Assembly (NCBI RefSeq): GCF_018069565.1
Contig: NZ_JAGPNL010000004.1
Coordinates: forward strand, 186,001 to 250,000
Direction: 5' to 3'
DNA length: 64,000 bases
DNA from: Streptomyces tagetis
GTDB lineage: Bacteria > Actinomycetota > Actinomycetes > Streptomycetales > Streptomycetaceae
Shown here piece by piece: positions 25,076-35,999 of the stretch (position 1 is its first letter; each line of letters starts with the position of its first letter). A program made the translations under genes and the position numbers. The notes under the pieces are model-generated. The model had not been told where the DNA came from and ran no database searches. It was given only the letters and a program-made list of their open reading frames with translations.

Positions 25076-27694
25076 TCACCGCATCAGCATCCCGGCCGCC
25101 TCCCCCTGCTCGCCGGCGGGCAGCGCGACGAGCCCCGGTTCGGCGCCGGAGGCCAGCAGCCGGTGGGCGGGCAGGATGCGGACCGTGTAGCCGAAGGGCC
25201 CGGTCCGGTCCAGGGCGAGGGGGCCCTCGTAGACCCAGCGTCCGTCCAGGTCGGGGCCGCCCGCCGGCTTCAGCGGCACGCACGCCGCGTCGGTGATGCC
25301 GTCCTCGGAGTCGACCCGGCCCAAGACCGCCTGCACCTCGACGTCGTCGGGGACGAGGTCGCCGAGCCCGACGCGCACCCGCAGCCCGAGCGTGGTGCCC
25401 AGTTCCGCCGTGGCCGTCGCCGCGGACGTCTCCACGTGCTCGACGCCCACCGCGGGCCAGGCCGCCCGCACCCGGGCCTTCCACCCGGCCAGTTCACGGG
25501 CGGCGTCCGCGTCCATCGCCCGGTGCGCCTCGGCGGCCGGGGTGTAGAGCCGCTCCACGTACTCGCGGACCATCCGCCCGGCCAGCACCTTGGGCCCGAG
25601 CAGGCTCAGGGTGCGGCGGACCATCTCGATCCAGCGGTCGGGCAGCCCGCTCTCGCCGCGCTCGTAGAAGCGCGGGGTCACCCGCTGCTCCAGCAGGTCG
25701 TAGAGGGCGGCGGCCTCCATCGCGTCCCGGTGGTCGGGGTCGGTGCCGGGACCGTCGGCGGTGGGGATCGCCCAGCCGAAGTCGGGCCGGAACCACTCGT
25801 CCCACCAGCCGTCCAGCACCGACAGGTTGAGGCAGCCGTTGAGCGCGGCCTTCATCCCGCTGGTGCCGCACGCCTCCAGCGGCCGCAGCGGGTTGTTGAG
25901 CCAGATGTCGCACCCCGGGTAGAGCTTCTGCGCCATCGCCATGCCGTAGTCCGGCAGGAAGACGATCCGGTGCCGCACCCGCGCGTCGTCGGCGAAGCGC
26001 ACCAGGTCCTGGATGAGCCGCTTGCCGCCGTCGTCGGCCGGGTGCGCCTTGCCGGCGACCACGATCTGCACCGGCCGCTCCGGGTGCAGCAGCAGGCCGG
26101 TCAGCCGCTCCCGGTCGTGCAGCATCAGCGTGAGCCGCTTGTACGAGGGGACGCGGCGGGCGAAGCCGATGGTGAGGACGTCCGGGTCGAGGGCCCCGTC
26201 GATCCAGCCCAGTTCGGCGGTGCCGGCGCCGCGCTGCCGCCAGGAGGCCCGCAGCCGTTCGCGCACCTCGGTCACCAACTGCTCGCGCAGGGTGCGCCGC
26301 AGCTCCCACACCTCCCCGGCGGGCAGATCCGCGAGCGAGTCCCAGCGGTCGGAGCCGCCGACGGCGAGCGCCTCCTCGGCCCGCCGCCGGCCACTGTGGC
26401 GGGCGCCGAGCCGCAGCACCTCGGGGGCGACCCAGGTCGGCGCGTGCACCCCGTTGGTGACGGAGGTGATCGGCACCTCGGCGGCGTTGAACCCCGGCCA
26501 CAGCCCCTGGAACATCTCGCGGCTGACCTGGCCGTGCAGCAGGGAGACGCCGTTGGCGCGCTGGGCCAGGCGCAGCCCCATCACGGCCATGTTGAAGAGC
26601 TGGGGCTCGCCGCCCGGGTAGGTCTCGGTGCCGAGGAGCAGGACGCGTTCGACGTCGATGCGCGGGAGTTCGGCGCCGGGCCCGAAGTGGCGGGCGACCA
26701 GGGCGCGGTCGAAGCGGTCGATGCCGGCCGGCACGGGGGTGTGCGTGGTGAAGACGGTGCCGGCCCGCACCGCCTCCAGCGCGGAGTCGAACTCCAGCCC
26801 CTCGTCGCAGAGTTCGGCGATGCGCTCCAGGCCGAGGAAACCGGCGTGGCCCTCGTTGGTGTGGAACACCTCGGGCGCCGGGTGCCCGCTGAGCCGGCAG
26901 TACGCGCGCACCGCCCGGACACCGCCCATGCCGAGCAGCATCTCCTGGTGGAGCCGGTGCTCGCTGCCGCCGCCGTAGAGCCGGTCGGTGACACCGCGTT
27001 CGCCGGGGCCGTTCTCCTCCACGTCGGAGTCGAGGAGCAGCAGCGGGACGCGGCCGACCTGGGCGAGCCAGATCCGGGCGCGCAGTTCCCGGCCGCCGGG
27101 CAGGGCGAGGGCGACCCGGGCGGGGGTGCCGTCGGCCTCCTTGAGGAGGGTGAGCGGCAGCTCGTGGGGGTCGAGGACGGGGTAGGTCTCCTGCTGCCAG
27201 CCGTCGCGGGACAGACTCTGCCGGAAGTAGCCGTGCCGGTAGAGCAGGCCGACGCCGACGAGCGGCACCCCGAGGTCGCTGGCGGACTTGAGGTGGTCGC
27301 CGGCGAGGATGCCGAGGCCGCCGGAGTACTGGGGCAGGGCGGCGGTGATGCCGAACTCGGGGGAGAAGTAGGCGACGGCGGCGGGCAGCCGGCCGGGCCG
27401 CTCCTGGTACCAGCGCTCGCCGCCCGTGTAGTGGGCGAGGTCGTCGGCCGCCGCCGTCAGCCGCTCCAGGAAGCCGGGGTCCGCGGCCAGCTCGGCGAGC
27501 CGGGCGGGCGAGACGGTGCCGAGCAGCCGTACGGGGTCGCCGCCGCACGCGGACCAGCACTCGGGGTCGACGGACCGGAAGAGTTCGCGGGTCTCCGTGT
27601 GCCAGGACCAGCGCAGGTTGCGTGCCAGATCGCTGAGCGGCCGGAGGGGGTCGGGGAGAACGGGACGGACGGTCAGTCGACGGATCGCCTTCAC
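25076..27694 (-). CDS. glgP: Glycogen/alpha-glucan phosphorylase
   Basis: This 872-residue enzyme releases glucose-1-phosphate (or maltose-1-phosphate donors in related variants) from alpha-1,4-glucans. It is of the actinobacterial type: an N-terminal DUF3417-like region, the conserved SGGLGILAGDHLKSASDLG (about 125-145), EGHAGF and the PLP-binding segment with ACGTSGMKAALNG, whose Lys carries PLP. The GTG at 27694 follows GAGGTGGAG. It is divergent from the glgE remnant, treS and mak, the standard layout of the Streptomyces GlgE-I locus, and therefore works in storage-glucan turnover. Confidence 0.93.
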   Translation of the reverse strand: MKAIRRLTVRPVLPDPLRPLSDLARNLRWSWHTETRELFRSVDPECWSACGGDPVRLLGTVSPARLAELAADPGFLERLTAAADDLAHYTGGERWYQERPGRLPAAVAYFSPEFGITAALPQYSGGLGILAGDHLKSASDLGVPLVGVGLLYRHGYFRQSLSRDGWQQETYPVLDPHELPLTLLKEADGTPARVALALPGGRELRARIWLAQVGRVPLLLLDSDVEENGPGERGVTDRLYGGGSEHRLHQEMLLGMGGVRAVRAYCRLSGHPAPEVFHTNEGHAGFLGLERIAELCDEGLEFDSALEAVRAGTVFTTHTPVPAGIDRFDRALVARHFGPGAELPRIDVERVLLLGTETYPGGEPQLFNMAVMGLRLAQRANGVSLLHGQVSREMFQGLWPGFNAAEVPITSVTNGVHAPTWVAPEVLRLGARHSGRRRAEEALAVGGSDRWDSLADLPAGEVWELRRTLREQLVTEVRERLRASWRQRGAGTAELGWIDGALDPDVLTIGFARRVPSYKRLTLMLHDRERLTGLLLHPERPVQIVVAGKAHPADDGGKRLIQDLVRFADDARVRHRIVFLPDYGMAMAQKLYPGCDIWLNNPLRPLEACGTSGMKAALNGCLNLSVLDGWWDEWFRPDFGWAIPTADGPGTDPDHRDAMEAAALYDLLEQRVTPRFYERGESGLPDRWIEMVRRTLSLLGPKVLAGRMVREYVERLYTPAAEAHRAMDADAARELAGWKARVRAAWPAVGVEHVETSAATATAELGTTLGLRVRVGLGDLVPDDVEVQAVLGRVDSEDGITDAACVPLKPAGGPDLDGRWVYEGPLALDRTGPFGYTVRILPAHRLLASGAEPGLVALPAGEQGEAAGMLMR

Positions 27695-28185
27695 ACTCCA
27701 CCTCAGCGCGTTCGCTCGATTGGACGGGGTGGGCGTCACCTCGCCGGGTGCGACGGTACCGGCGGGGCGGGGCCGGATGGGGCACATCGTCCGTGGATGT
27801 CCGTGTCGGCCTGAACGGACCCGTCACCGGGGACCGTACGGGCTAACCCCCCCGGGCGACCGGTATGGCCGGTTCCCTCCCCCGGTGCCGTCTTGTGTCC
27901 GGCCCCTCCGGCACGGAAGGCTGCTCCTGTCGCGCGGCGCCGGGTGCGCCGGGACGGCCGTGGGGAGGACGTCCGGGGCGCCGCGGCACACGCCGACCGC
28001 GGTCGGCGTGCCGGACGCGCCCGGCGCGGGCCCAGGGGGGGAGACGCCGCCCGGGGCGTGCGCACCTTCCGCGGGGACGGCCGCCACACGCACCCGGCCG
28101 TCCGGCGGAGTGCCTCACCGCACTGGCGGCGGACGCCACCTCCTCCATGCGGCGCAGCCTCTTCGCCGCCGCCGGCGTGCACCAC
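27695..28185 (+). other. Gene-free scar between glgP and the glgE remnant
   Basis: About 490 bp where the main part of glgE would be expected. I see no reading frame with glgE or other similarity. A 22-bp perfect palindrome occupies 27989-28010 (core CGCCGACCGCGGTCGGCG). The glgP promoter must lie at its left end. Confidence 0.5.
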
Positions 28186-28508
28186 GCCCGCCCGCGCGGG
28201 CGCGACCTGCGCTTCCGCCCCGTGGACGGGGAGGCGGTGATCGCGTACCCGAAGCGGAGCGGGACGACCGCGGTCGTGGTGGTCGTGAACCTCGGCCCGC
28301 ACCACACCCAGGAGGCGACGGTGTCGTTGGACATGCCGCAACTCGGCCTGGACTGGCGCGAGTCGGTGCCGGTGCGCCATGCGCTCACCGGCGAGACGTA
28401 TCACCGGGGCGGCTCCGCACCCGTCCGCCTCCGGCCGGGCCGCACGCCCGCGCACGTCCGCACGACTCAGCGACCGTCCACCCAGCAGACCGGAGGGTCA
28501 CCCACACC

Positions 28509-28512
<4 letters not shown>
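28186..28512 (+). pseudogene. glgE: C-terminal remnant of maltosyltransferase GlgE
   Basis: The frame ending at TGA 28510 translates to the last domain of GlgE: RDLRFRPVDGEAVIAYPKRS, VVVVNLGPHHTQEATVSLDM, PQLGLDWRESVPVRH and LTGETYHRG, then a tail ending GGSP. Full GlgE is about 660-680 residues; here only about 105 remain and the whole catalytic barrel is absent. It keeps the normal ATGA overlap with treS, so the gene was lost by internal deletion in place. A short peptide might still be made. Confidence 0.85.
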
Positions 28513-30209
<1,697 letters not shown>

Positions 30210-30317
30210 GCCCGGTCCGGCCGGATAGCGCCGGGCGCGGGGCGGGGCGGTTTTCCCCGTCCCGCCCCGGGCACGCAACCATCACACCCCGCGAAACCCC
30301 GGGGAAAGGACGCGACC

Positions 30318-31742
30318 ATGCCGGAAGCCGTCATCCGCACCGCCCCGAGCCCCACCGCCCTGCTCGCGTCCCTCGATCCGCTGTTACGGCAGTGGCTGCC
30401 GCGCCGCCGCTGGTTCGCGGGCAAGGGCCGCCCCATCACGGGCCTCACCCCGGTCGCCGTCACCGAACTGCCCTCCCCCGCACCGGACTCGGACGGCGCC
30501 CCCGGGGCGCTGACCGGCCTGTACCACCTGCTGGTCCGCGTCCACCAGCCGCCCGCGCCGGGATCGCCCGAACGGCCCGGCGACTGCTACCAGTTGGTCA
30601 TCGGCGTCCGCGAGGTGCCGCCGACGCGGCCGGCCCCGGGGCTGATCGGGCACGTCACCCGGGGGCCGCTCGCCGGGCACGTCGTCTACGACGCCCTGGA
30701 CGACCCCCGGCCCGCCGGCGTCCTGCTGGAGGCGGTGCGCTGCGGGGCCCGGGTCGGCCCGCTCCGCTTCGACCGGGACCCGGGCCACGAGATCCGTACC
30801 GGCCTGGTGCCGCGGCGGATGACGGCCGAGCAGTCCAACTCGTCCGTGGTCTACGGCGACCGTCTGGTCCTCAAGGTGCTGCGCCGGATCGGCCCCGGCA
30901 CCCACCCCGATCTGGAACTCCCGCTCGCCCTGGCCCGCGCCGGGTGCGCCCGGGTGCCCGCGCCCGTCGGCTGGATGACCGCCGAACTCTCGGGAGATTC
31001 CTGGCTGTTGGGGGTCCTCCAGCCGTACGTGCAGGGTGCGGTCGACGGCTGGGAGCTGGCCCTGCGCGAACTGTCCAAGGGCGAGGACTTCGCCGCCGAG
31101 GCGCGGGCGCTGGGCCGGGCCACGGCCGAGGTGCACACCGCGCTGGCCCGCGCCCTGCCGACGGTCACCCTGGGACACCGTGCCATGGCCCGGATCGCCG
31201 ACGGCATGTCCGGGCGGCTGGCCGAGGCGGTCCGGACGGTGCCCGCGCTGCTGCCGTACGCGCCCGGACTGCGCTCGGCGTTCACCGCCCTCGGCGATCT
31301 GGCCGGGCAGGGCCGCACCTGGACCGCGCAGCGCGTCCACGGCGACCTCCACCTCGGCCAGTGCCTGCGGTCGCCGGACGGAGAGTGGTCGCTGATCGAC
31401 TTCGAGGGCGAGCCGGACCGGCCGCCCGAGGAGCGCCGGATGCCGCAGCCGGCGGTGCGCGACGTCGCGGGGATGCTGCGCTCCTTCGACTACGCGGCGC
31501 GGTCCGCGGACACCCCGGTACCCGGCTGGGCCGAGACCTGCCGGGCCGCGTACTGCTCCGGGTACGCCCGGGTCGCCGGCCACGACCCGCGCACCGATCC
31601 CGTGCTGCTGCGCGCCTTCGAGACGGACAAGGCGGTCTACGAGGTGGTGTACGAGTCCCGCCACCGCCCCGACTGGCTGCCGGTGCCGCTGGCCGCGGTC
31701 CGCCGCCTGGCCGCCCCGGGACCGGCCCGCCTGATGCCCTGA
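30318..31742 (+). CDS. mak: Maltokinase
   Basis: This 474-residue protein phosphorylates maltose with ATP to maltose-1-phosphate. It has the maltokinase cap and an APH-like core with catalytic HGDLHLGQ (Asp343) and metal-binding DFEGEP (Asp361). It follows treS by 108 bp, a gap holding a GC-rich hairpin near 30238-30268 that may attenuate read-through. In S. coelicolor glgB follows (SCO5440, from memory); here the next gene is the convergent helicase and glgB is absent. The 31743-31912 gap is CCGGCC-rich and could form terminator hairpins. Confidence 0.93.
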   Translation: MPEAVIRTAPSPTALLASLDPLLRQWLPRRRWFAGKGRPITGLTPVAVTELPSPAPDSDGAPGALTGLYHLLVRVHQPPAPGSPERPGDCYQLVIGVREVPPTRPAPGLIGHVTRGPLAGHVVYDALDDPRPAGVLLEAVRCGARVGPLRFDRDPGHEIRTGLVPRRMTAEQSNSSVVYGDRLVLKVLRRIGPGTHPDLELPLALARAGCARVPAPVGWMTAELSGDSWLLGVLQPYVQGAVDGWELALRELSKGEDFAAEARALGRATAEVHTALARALPTVTLGHRAMARIADGMSGRLAEAVRTVPALLPYAPGLRSAFTALGDLAGQGRTWTAQRVHGDLHLGQCLRSPDGEWSLIDFEGEPDRPPEERRMPQPAVRDVAGMLRSFDYAARSADTPVPGWAETCRAAYCSGYARVAGHDPRTDPVLLRAFETDKAVYEVVYESRHRPDWLPVPLAAVRRLAAPGPARLMP

Positions 31743-31912
31743 CCCGCGCCGGGCCGGCCCCTGGGCACCGCGGAGTTCGGCCTCGGCCGGCCCGGGGTGC
31801 GCGCCCCGGGCCCGCTGCCGGCCGGGCGGCAGGCGCGGCACGGCCGGCCGGCGGGCATCCGGCCGGCCCCGCCTCCCTTGCGAGGCTCCGGCGGGCCCGG
31901 CCCGGACCCCTC

Positions 31913-34168
31913 CTAGGCGGCGGCGAACCCGTGGGGCAGCGGCCCGGTGTGCAGCACGCCGAGCCGCTGGGTGGCCCGGGTGAGGGCCACGTACAGGTCG
32001 CTCGTGCCGTACCGGCCGGGCTCGACGACCAGCACCGAGTCGAACTCCAGCCCCTTGGCCTGGCGCGGGTCGAGCAGGACGACGTCCCGGGTGAGGTCGG
32101 GCTCGGCGCCCTCGGTGACGCCGTCCAGCCCGGCGGCGAGGGCGCGGTGCAGCTCGCGCGGGGCGATCACCGCGAGCCGGCCCTCCTCGGGGGTCAGCTC
32201 CCGCACCGCCTCGGCCACGGCGGCCGGCAGGTCGGCGGTGGCCCGTACCCAGGGCGCGGTCCCCGTCGAGCGGACCGAACTCGGCGGTACGAAGGAGGGG
32301 TCCGCGGCCCGCACCACGTCCGCCGCCAGCTCCATGATCTCGGCCGGGGTGCGGTAGTTGACGCCGAGCCGGGTGTGGACCCAGCGGTCCTCGACGTACG
32401 GGGCGAGGATCTTCGACCAGGAGCCGACGCCGGCCGGCTCCGCGGTCTGCGCGGGGTCGCCGACCAGGGTCATCGACCGGGTCGGGCAGCGCCGCATCAG
32501 CAGCCGCCACGCCATCGGGGACAGCTCCTGCGCCTCGTCGACGATGATGTGCCCGAAGGCCCAGCTCCGGTCGGCCGCCGCGCGCTCGGCGGCGCTGCGG
32601 TGGTCGTCCTCCTCCTGCCGTTCGGCGAACCGCTCGGCGTCGATGACGTCGTGCGCGGACAGCACCTCCGCGTCCTCGTCGTCCAGGCCCTCGAACTCGT
32701 AGGTGCGCGAGGCGTAGGAGACGTCCAGCACGCCCTGCGCGTAGGCGACCTGCTCCGCCCGCTCCCGTTCGGCGCGGGAACGGGCCACCCGGTCGTCCTC
32801 GCCGAGGAGTTCGGCGGCCTCGTCCAGCAGCGGCACGTCCCCCACGGTCCAGCGCCGGGTGACCGGGCGGCGGATCGCGGCGGCGTCCTCGGCGGACAGG
32901 AACTCCTCCGGCGCGGCGAGGAGGCCGGCGACCAGACGCCGGGGGGTCAGGCGCGGCCAGAGCCGGTCGATGGCCGCCCAGACCTCCGGGTTCTCGGCGA
33001 GTTCGTCGCGGATCTGGGTGATGTCGCTCGGGTCGAGCAGGTTCGAGCCGTCGTAGGGGTCGGTGCCGATGCGCTCGGCGACCATGTCGGTGAGCGTGTT
33101 GAGCAGATGGCCCTCGAAGTGCTCGCGGGCCGCGTTGTGCGGCAGCCCGACGGCACGGGTGCGGTCCCGGGCGACCCTCGCCAGGTCGTCGTCGAGGAGC
33201 AGGACCTCCCGGTCGTGCTCGATCGCGATGACCGGGTCGGGCAGCGACTGCCGGGCCCGTACGGCCTGGGCGAGGACGTCGGCCATCTCCGCCCGGCCCT
33301 TGACCGCCGCCGCCTCGGGGGTGTCGGCCGCCGTGGCCCGTACGCCGGGGAACAGCTCGCCGACGGTGGAGAGGAGGACGCCGGTCTCGCCCAGGGAGGG
33401 CAGCACCTCGCCGATGTAGCCGAGGAAGGCCGGGTTGGGGCCGACGATGAGGACGGCGCGCTTGGCGAGCAGGTCGCGGTGCTCGTAGAGCAGGTAGGCG
33501 GCGCGGTGCAGGGCGACGGCGGTCTTGCCGGTGCCGGGGCCGCCCTCGACGACCAGCACGCCGCGGTGCGGGGCGCGGATGACGCGGTCCTGGTCGGCCT
33601 GGATGGTCTGCACGATGTCGCCCATGCGGCCGGTGCGCGCCGAGTTCACCGCGGCGAGCAGCACGGCGTCGCCGGAGGGGTCCTCGTGGCCGGTGCGGGT
33701 CTCGTCGCCGAGGTCGAGGATCTCGTCGTGCAGGGCGGTGACCCGGCGGCCCTCACTGGCGATGTGCCGGCGGCGGCGCAGGCCCATCGGGGTGTGGCCG
33801 GTGGCCAGGTAGAAGGGGCGGGCGACGTCGGCCCGCCAGTCGATGAGGAGCGGGGTGCGGTCGGCGTCCTCGGCGCGCAGCCCGATACGGCCGATGTGGT
33901 GGCTGCCGCCGTCGGCGAGGTCGATCCGGCCGAAGCAGAGGGAGCCGTCCACGGAGTTGAGCGCGGCGAGCAGCCCGGAGCGCTCGGCGACCAGGATGTC
34001 CCGTTCCAGCCGGGCCTGCATGGGGGTGTCGCCCTGGGCGAGCGCGTCGGTGAGCGAGCCCTCGGTGTCGCCGCGCAGCGCGTCCACCCGGGCGTACAAG
34101 CCGTCGACGAATTCCTGCTCGTACCGCAATTCCTCGTCCGGCAATTCGGTGTGAGGCACGTTTGACAA
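31913..34168 (-). CDS. helR: HelD/HelR-like RNA polymerase-associated helicase
   Basis: This 751-residue UvrD-type ATPase has Walker A GGPGTGKTAVALHR (about 209-222), Walker B IIVDEAQELSP (about 540) and late motifs GVNYRTP and VALTRATQRLG. The N-terminal helical arm and long insert fit the HelD class that removes RNA polymerase from DNA; in Streptomyces the HelR subgroup protects polymerase from rifamycins. The TTG at 34168 is preferred because GGGAG lies 5 nt upstream; GTG 34159 is an alternative. The symbol is tentative. It is convergent with mak and its start overlaps the -35 of an opposite-strand promoter. Confidence 0.8.
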   Translation of the reverse strand: MSNVPHTELPDEELRYEQEFVDGLYARVDALRGDTEGSLTDALAQGDTPMQARLERDILVAERSGLLAALNSVDGSLCFGRIDLADGGSHHIGRIGLRAEDADRTPLLIDWRADVARPFYLATGHTPMGLRRRRHIASEGRRVTALHDEILDLGDETRTGHEDPSGDAVLLAAVNSARTGRMGDIVQTIQADQDRVIRAPHRGVLVVEGGPGTGKTAVALHRAAYLLYEHRDLLAKRAVLIVGPNPAFLGYIGEVLPSLGETGVLLSTVGELFPGVRATAADTPEAAAVKGRAEMADVLAQAVRARQSLPDPVIAIEHDREVLLLDDDLARVARDRTRAVGLPHNAAREHFEGHLLNTLTDMVAERIGTDPYDGSNLLDPSDITQIRDELAENPEVWAAIDRLWPRLTPRRLVAGLLAAPEEFLSAEDAAAIRRPVTRRWTVGDVPLLDEAAELLGEDDRVARSRAERERAEQVAYAQGVLDVSYASRTYEFEGLDDEDAEVLSAHDVIDAERFAERQEEDDHRSAAERAAADRSWAFGHIIVDEAQELSPMAWRLLMRRCPTRSMTLVGDPAQTAEPAGVGSWSKILAPYVEDRWVHTRLGVNYRTPAEIMELAADVVRAADPSFVPPSSVRSTGTAPWVRATADLPAAVAEAVRELTPEEGRLAVIAPRELHRALAAGLDGVTEGAEPDLTRDVVLLDPRQAKGLEFDSVLVVEPGRYGTSDLYVALTRATQRLGVLHTGPLPHGFAAA

Positions 34169-34191
34169 TTCTGCTCCCGCGCGGATATACT
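34162..34191 (+). promoter_or_regulatory. Consensus sigma-70-type promoter on + strand
   Basis: TTGACA (34162-34167) and TATACT (34186-34191) are separated by 18 bp, the closest match to the housekeeping consensus in the window. It points away from helR, toward 34198, where no protein gene begins on the + strand. Confidence 0.75.
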
Positions 34192-34197
34192 GAGATC

Positions 34198-34297
34198 AGT
34201 GGACTTCTTCACGGCCTCTTTTCCGGAAGTCGTGAACCATTCAATATACGCAGGGAAATCCCCCGGACGCAATTGCGTCCGGGGGATTTCTTCTTTG
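34198..34297 (+). ncRNA. Putative ~100-nt small RNA
   Basis: A transcript from the consensus promoter would start near 34198 and end after a 34-bp perfect palindrome (34256-34289) followed by TTCTTCTTTGTG. Before the terminator a second stem (TTCACG at about 34209 with CGTGAA at about 34230) can form. No short open frame with a ribosome site fits, so a non-coding RNA is the simplest reading. It lies between helR and the dicarboxylate transporter gene, both on the other strand. Confidence 0.55.
34256..34289. terminator. 34-bp perfect palindrome, bidirectional terminator
   Basis: The arms AAATCCCCCGGACGCAA and its exact complement meet at AATT. With T-rich sequence on the right and A-rich on the left it can end both the putative small RNA and leftward transcripts from the transporter gene at 34400. 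Confidence 0.85.
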
Positions 34298-34399
34298 TGT
34301 CGACCGGCCGGCCCGAGCGGCGGGACCGGCGGCCGGACCGGGCGGCTGAGCGAGGGGGGAGCACCTCAGCCGCCCGGGGTTTCTGGCGAAGCGGCCGGA

Positions 34400-35848
34400 T
34401 CAGGTCCGGGCCAGCTCCTTCTCGCCGCCGGTGCCGGGCGCCGCGGCCGGCTCCTTCTCGCCGCCGGTGCCGGGCGCCGCGGCCGGCTCCTTCTCGCCGC
34501 CGTCGGCGCTGTCGTCCGCGCCGCCGTGGCCGTCGTCCAGCAGCGTCGTCTCGTCGAACGGCGCCCGGCCGGCCAGCACCTCCTCCACGCGGGCCTTGTC
34601 GATCTCCTTGGTCCAGGTGCCGACCAGGACCGTGGCGATGGCGTTGCCCGCGAAGTTCGTCAGGGCGCGGGCCTCGCTCATGAAGCGGTCGATGCCGACG
34701 ATCAGGCCGATGCCGTCCACCAGGGCCGGCTTGTGCGACTGGAGTCCGCCGGCCAGCGTCGCCAGACCGGCGCCGGTGACGCCCGCCGCGCCCTTCGAGG
34801 CGACCAGCAGGAAGAGCAGCAGCGGCACCTGCTCGCCGATCGACATCGGGGTGCCCATGGCGTCGGCGATGAACAGCGAGGCCATGGTCATGTAGATCAT
34901 GGTGCCGTCGAGGTTGAAGGAGTAGCCGGTCGGGACGGTGATGCCGACCACCGGCTTGCTGACGCCCAGGTGCTCCATCTTGGCGATCAGACGCGGCAGC
35001 GCCGACTCGGAGGACGAGGTGGACAGGATCAGCAGGAACTCGCGGCCCAGGTACTTGAAGAGCGAGAGGACGTTCACCCCGGAGATCACGCGCAGCAGCG
35101 CGCCGAGCACCAGGAAGACGAAGAGGAAACAGGTGATGTAGAAGCCGAGCATCAGCACGGCGAGGCTCTTGAGCGCCTCCAGTCCGGCCGATCCGGTGAC
35201 GGCGGCCATCGCGCCGAAGGCGCCGATCGGGGCGGCCCACATGATCATCGCCAGCACGCGGAAGACGAGCCGCTGGATGTGCTCGATGCCGCGCAGCACC
35301 GGCGTGCCGGCGGAGCCCATGGCCTGGAGCGCGAAGCCGCACAACAGCGCGATCAGCAGGGTCTGGAGGACCTCGCCCTGGGTGAAGGCGGAGACGATCG
35401 TGGTGGGGATGATGCCCAGCAGGAAGGTGGTGGTGTCCTTCGCCTCGGCGTCGACCTGCGCCTGTCCGGTCTCCTTGACGGCGTCCGTGACCGCGAGGCC
35501 CGTGCCCGGGTCGAGGATGTTGCCGACCAGCAGGCCGATGGAGAGCGCCACCAGCGACATGACGAGGAAGTAGGCGAGGGCGATGCCGCCCACCGCGCCG
35601 ACCTTCGCGGCCTTGCGCACCGAGCCGATGCCGAGCACGATCGTGCAGAAGATGATCGGCGAGATCATCATCTTGATCAGGTTGACGAAGCCGGTCCCGA
35701 TCGGCTTCAGCTCCATGGCGAAGTCGGGCGCGGCGAGCCCGACGGCGATACCGAGGGCCACCGCGATGATCACCGCTATGTACAGGTAGTGCGTGCGGTC
35801 CCGCTTGGCTCGGGGTGCGGCAGGTGCCGTATCGGCAGGGGTGGTCAC
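34400..35848 (-). CDS. dctA: C4-dicarboxylate:cation symporter (DctA family)
   Basis: This 482-residue membrane carrier has the dicarboxylate/amino acid:cation symporter fold with about eight helices and two hairpins. The Ser-rich hairpin STSSSESALPRL and the GYSFNLDGT and NFAGNAIATV segments are the family's substrate and ion sites and favour C4-dicarboxylates over glutamate. The cytoplasmic C-terminus carries two copies of GGEKEPAAAPGT. It is divergent from a CitA/CitB-type two-component system, so induction by succinate, fumarate or malate is expected. Confidence 0.9.
   Translation of the reverse strand: MTTPADTAPAAPRAKRDRTHYLYIAVIIAVALGIAVGLAAPDFAMELKPIGTGFVNLIKMMISPIIFCTIVLGIGSVRKAAKVGAVGGIALAYFLVMSLVALSIGLLVGNILDPGTGLAVTDAVKETGQAQVDAEAKDTTTFLLGIIPTTIVSAFTQGEVLQTLLIALLCGFALQAMGSAGTPVLRGIEHIQRLVFRVLAMIMWAAPIGAFGAMAAVTGSAGLEALKSLAVLMLGFYITCFLFVFLVLGALLRVISGVNVLSLFKYLGREFLLILSTSSSESALPRLIAKMEHLGVSKPVVGITVPTGYSFNLDGTMIYMTMASLFIADAMGTPMSIGEQVPLLLFLLVASKGAAGVTGAGLATLAGGLQSHKPALVDGIGLIVGIDRFMSEARALTNFAGNAIATVLVGTWTKEIDKARVEEVLAGRAPFDETTLLDDGHGGADDSADGGEKEPAAAPGTGGEKEPAAAPGTGGEKELART
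34415..34486. repeat. 36-bp tandem repeat within the transporter C-terminus
   Basis: Two exact 36-bp copies (34415-34450, 34451-34486) are followed by a partial third. They keep frame and encode a repeated 12-residue Gly/Glu/Lys/Pro/Ala tail, so copy number could vary without disrupting the protein. Confidence 0.85.
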
Positions 35849-35999
35849 GGCGGCCCTCCTTTGACGTCGTCGTCGGTTGTCACCGGCGTGCGGCTCACGT
35901 CCGGATTCAGGGGAACGGGGCGACTATCTCCAAAGCTGTGAGCGCGGTCACCCTTGCGTTCATTTAGTTCACAATCAGCCACGAGGGAGACTGGCAGGC

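Noticed and set aside
24953..27814. Very long frame opposite glgP
   Set aside because: The glgP strand has full family motifs; the opposite frame has none.
27865..28185. N-terminal part of glgE
   Set aside because: No frame shows the N-terminal or catalytic segments of GlgE; similarity starts only near 28186.
34198..34297. Short protein gene after the consensus promoter
   Set aside because: Frames beginning there run through the terminator hairpin and have no ribosome site.
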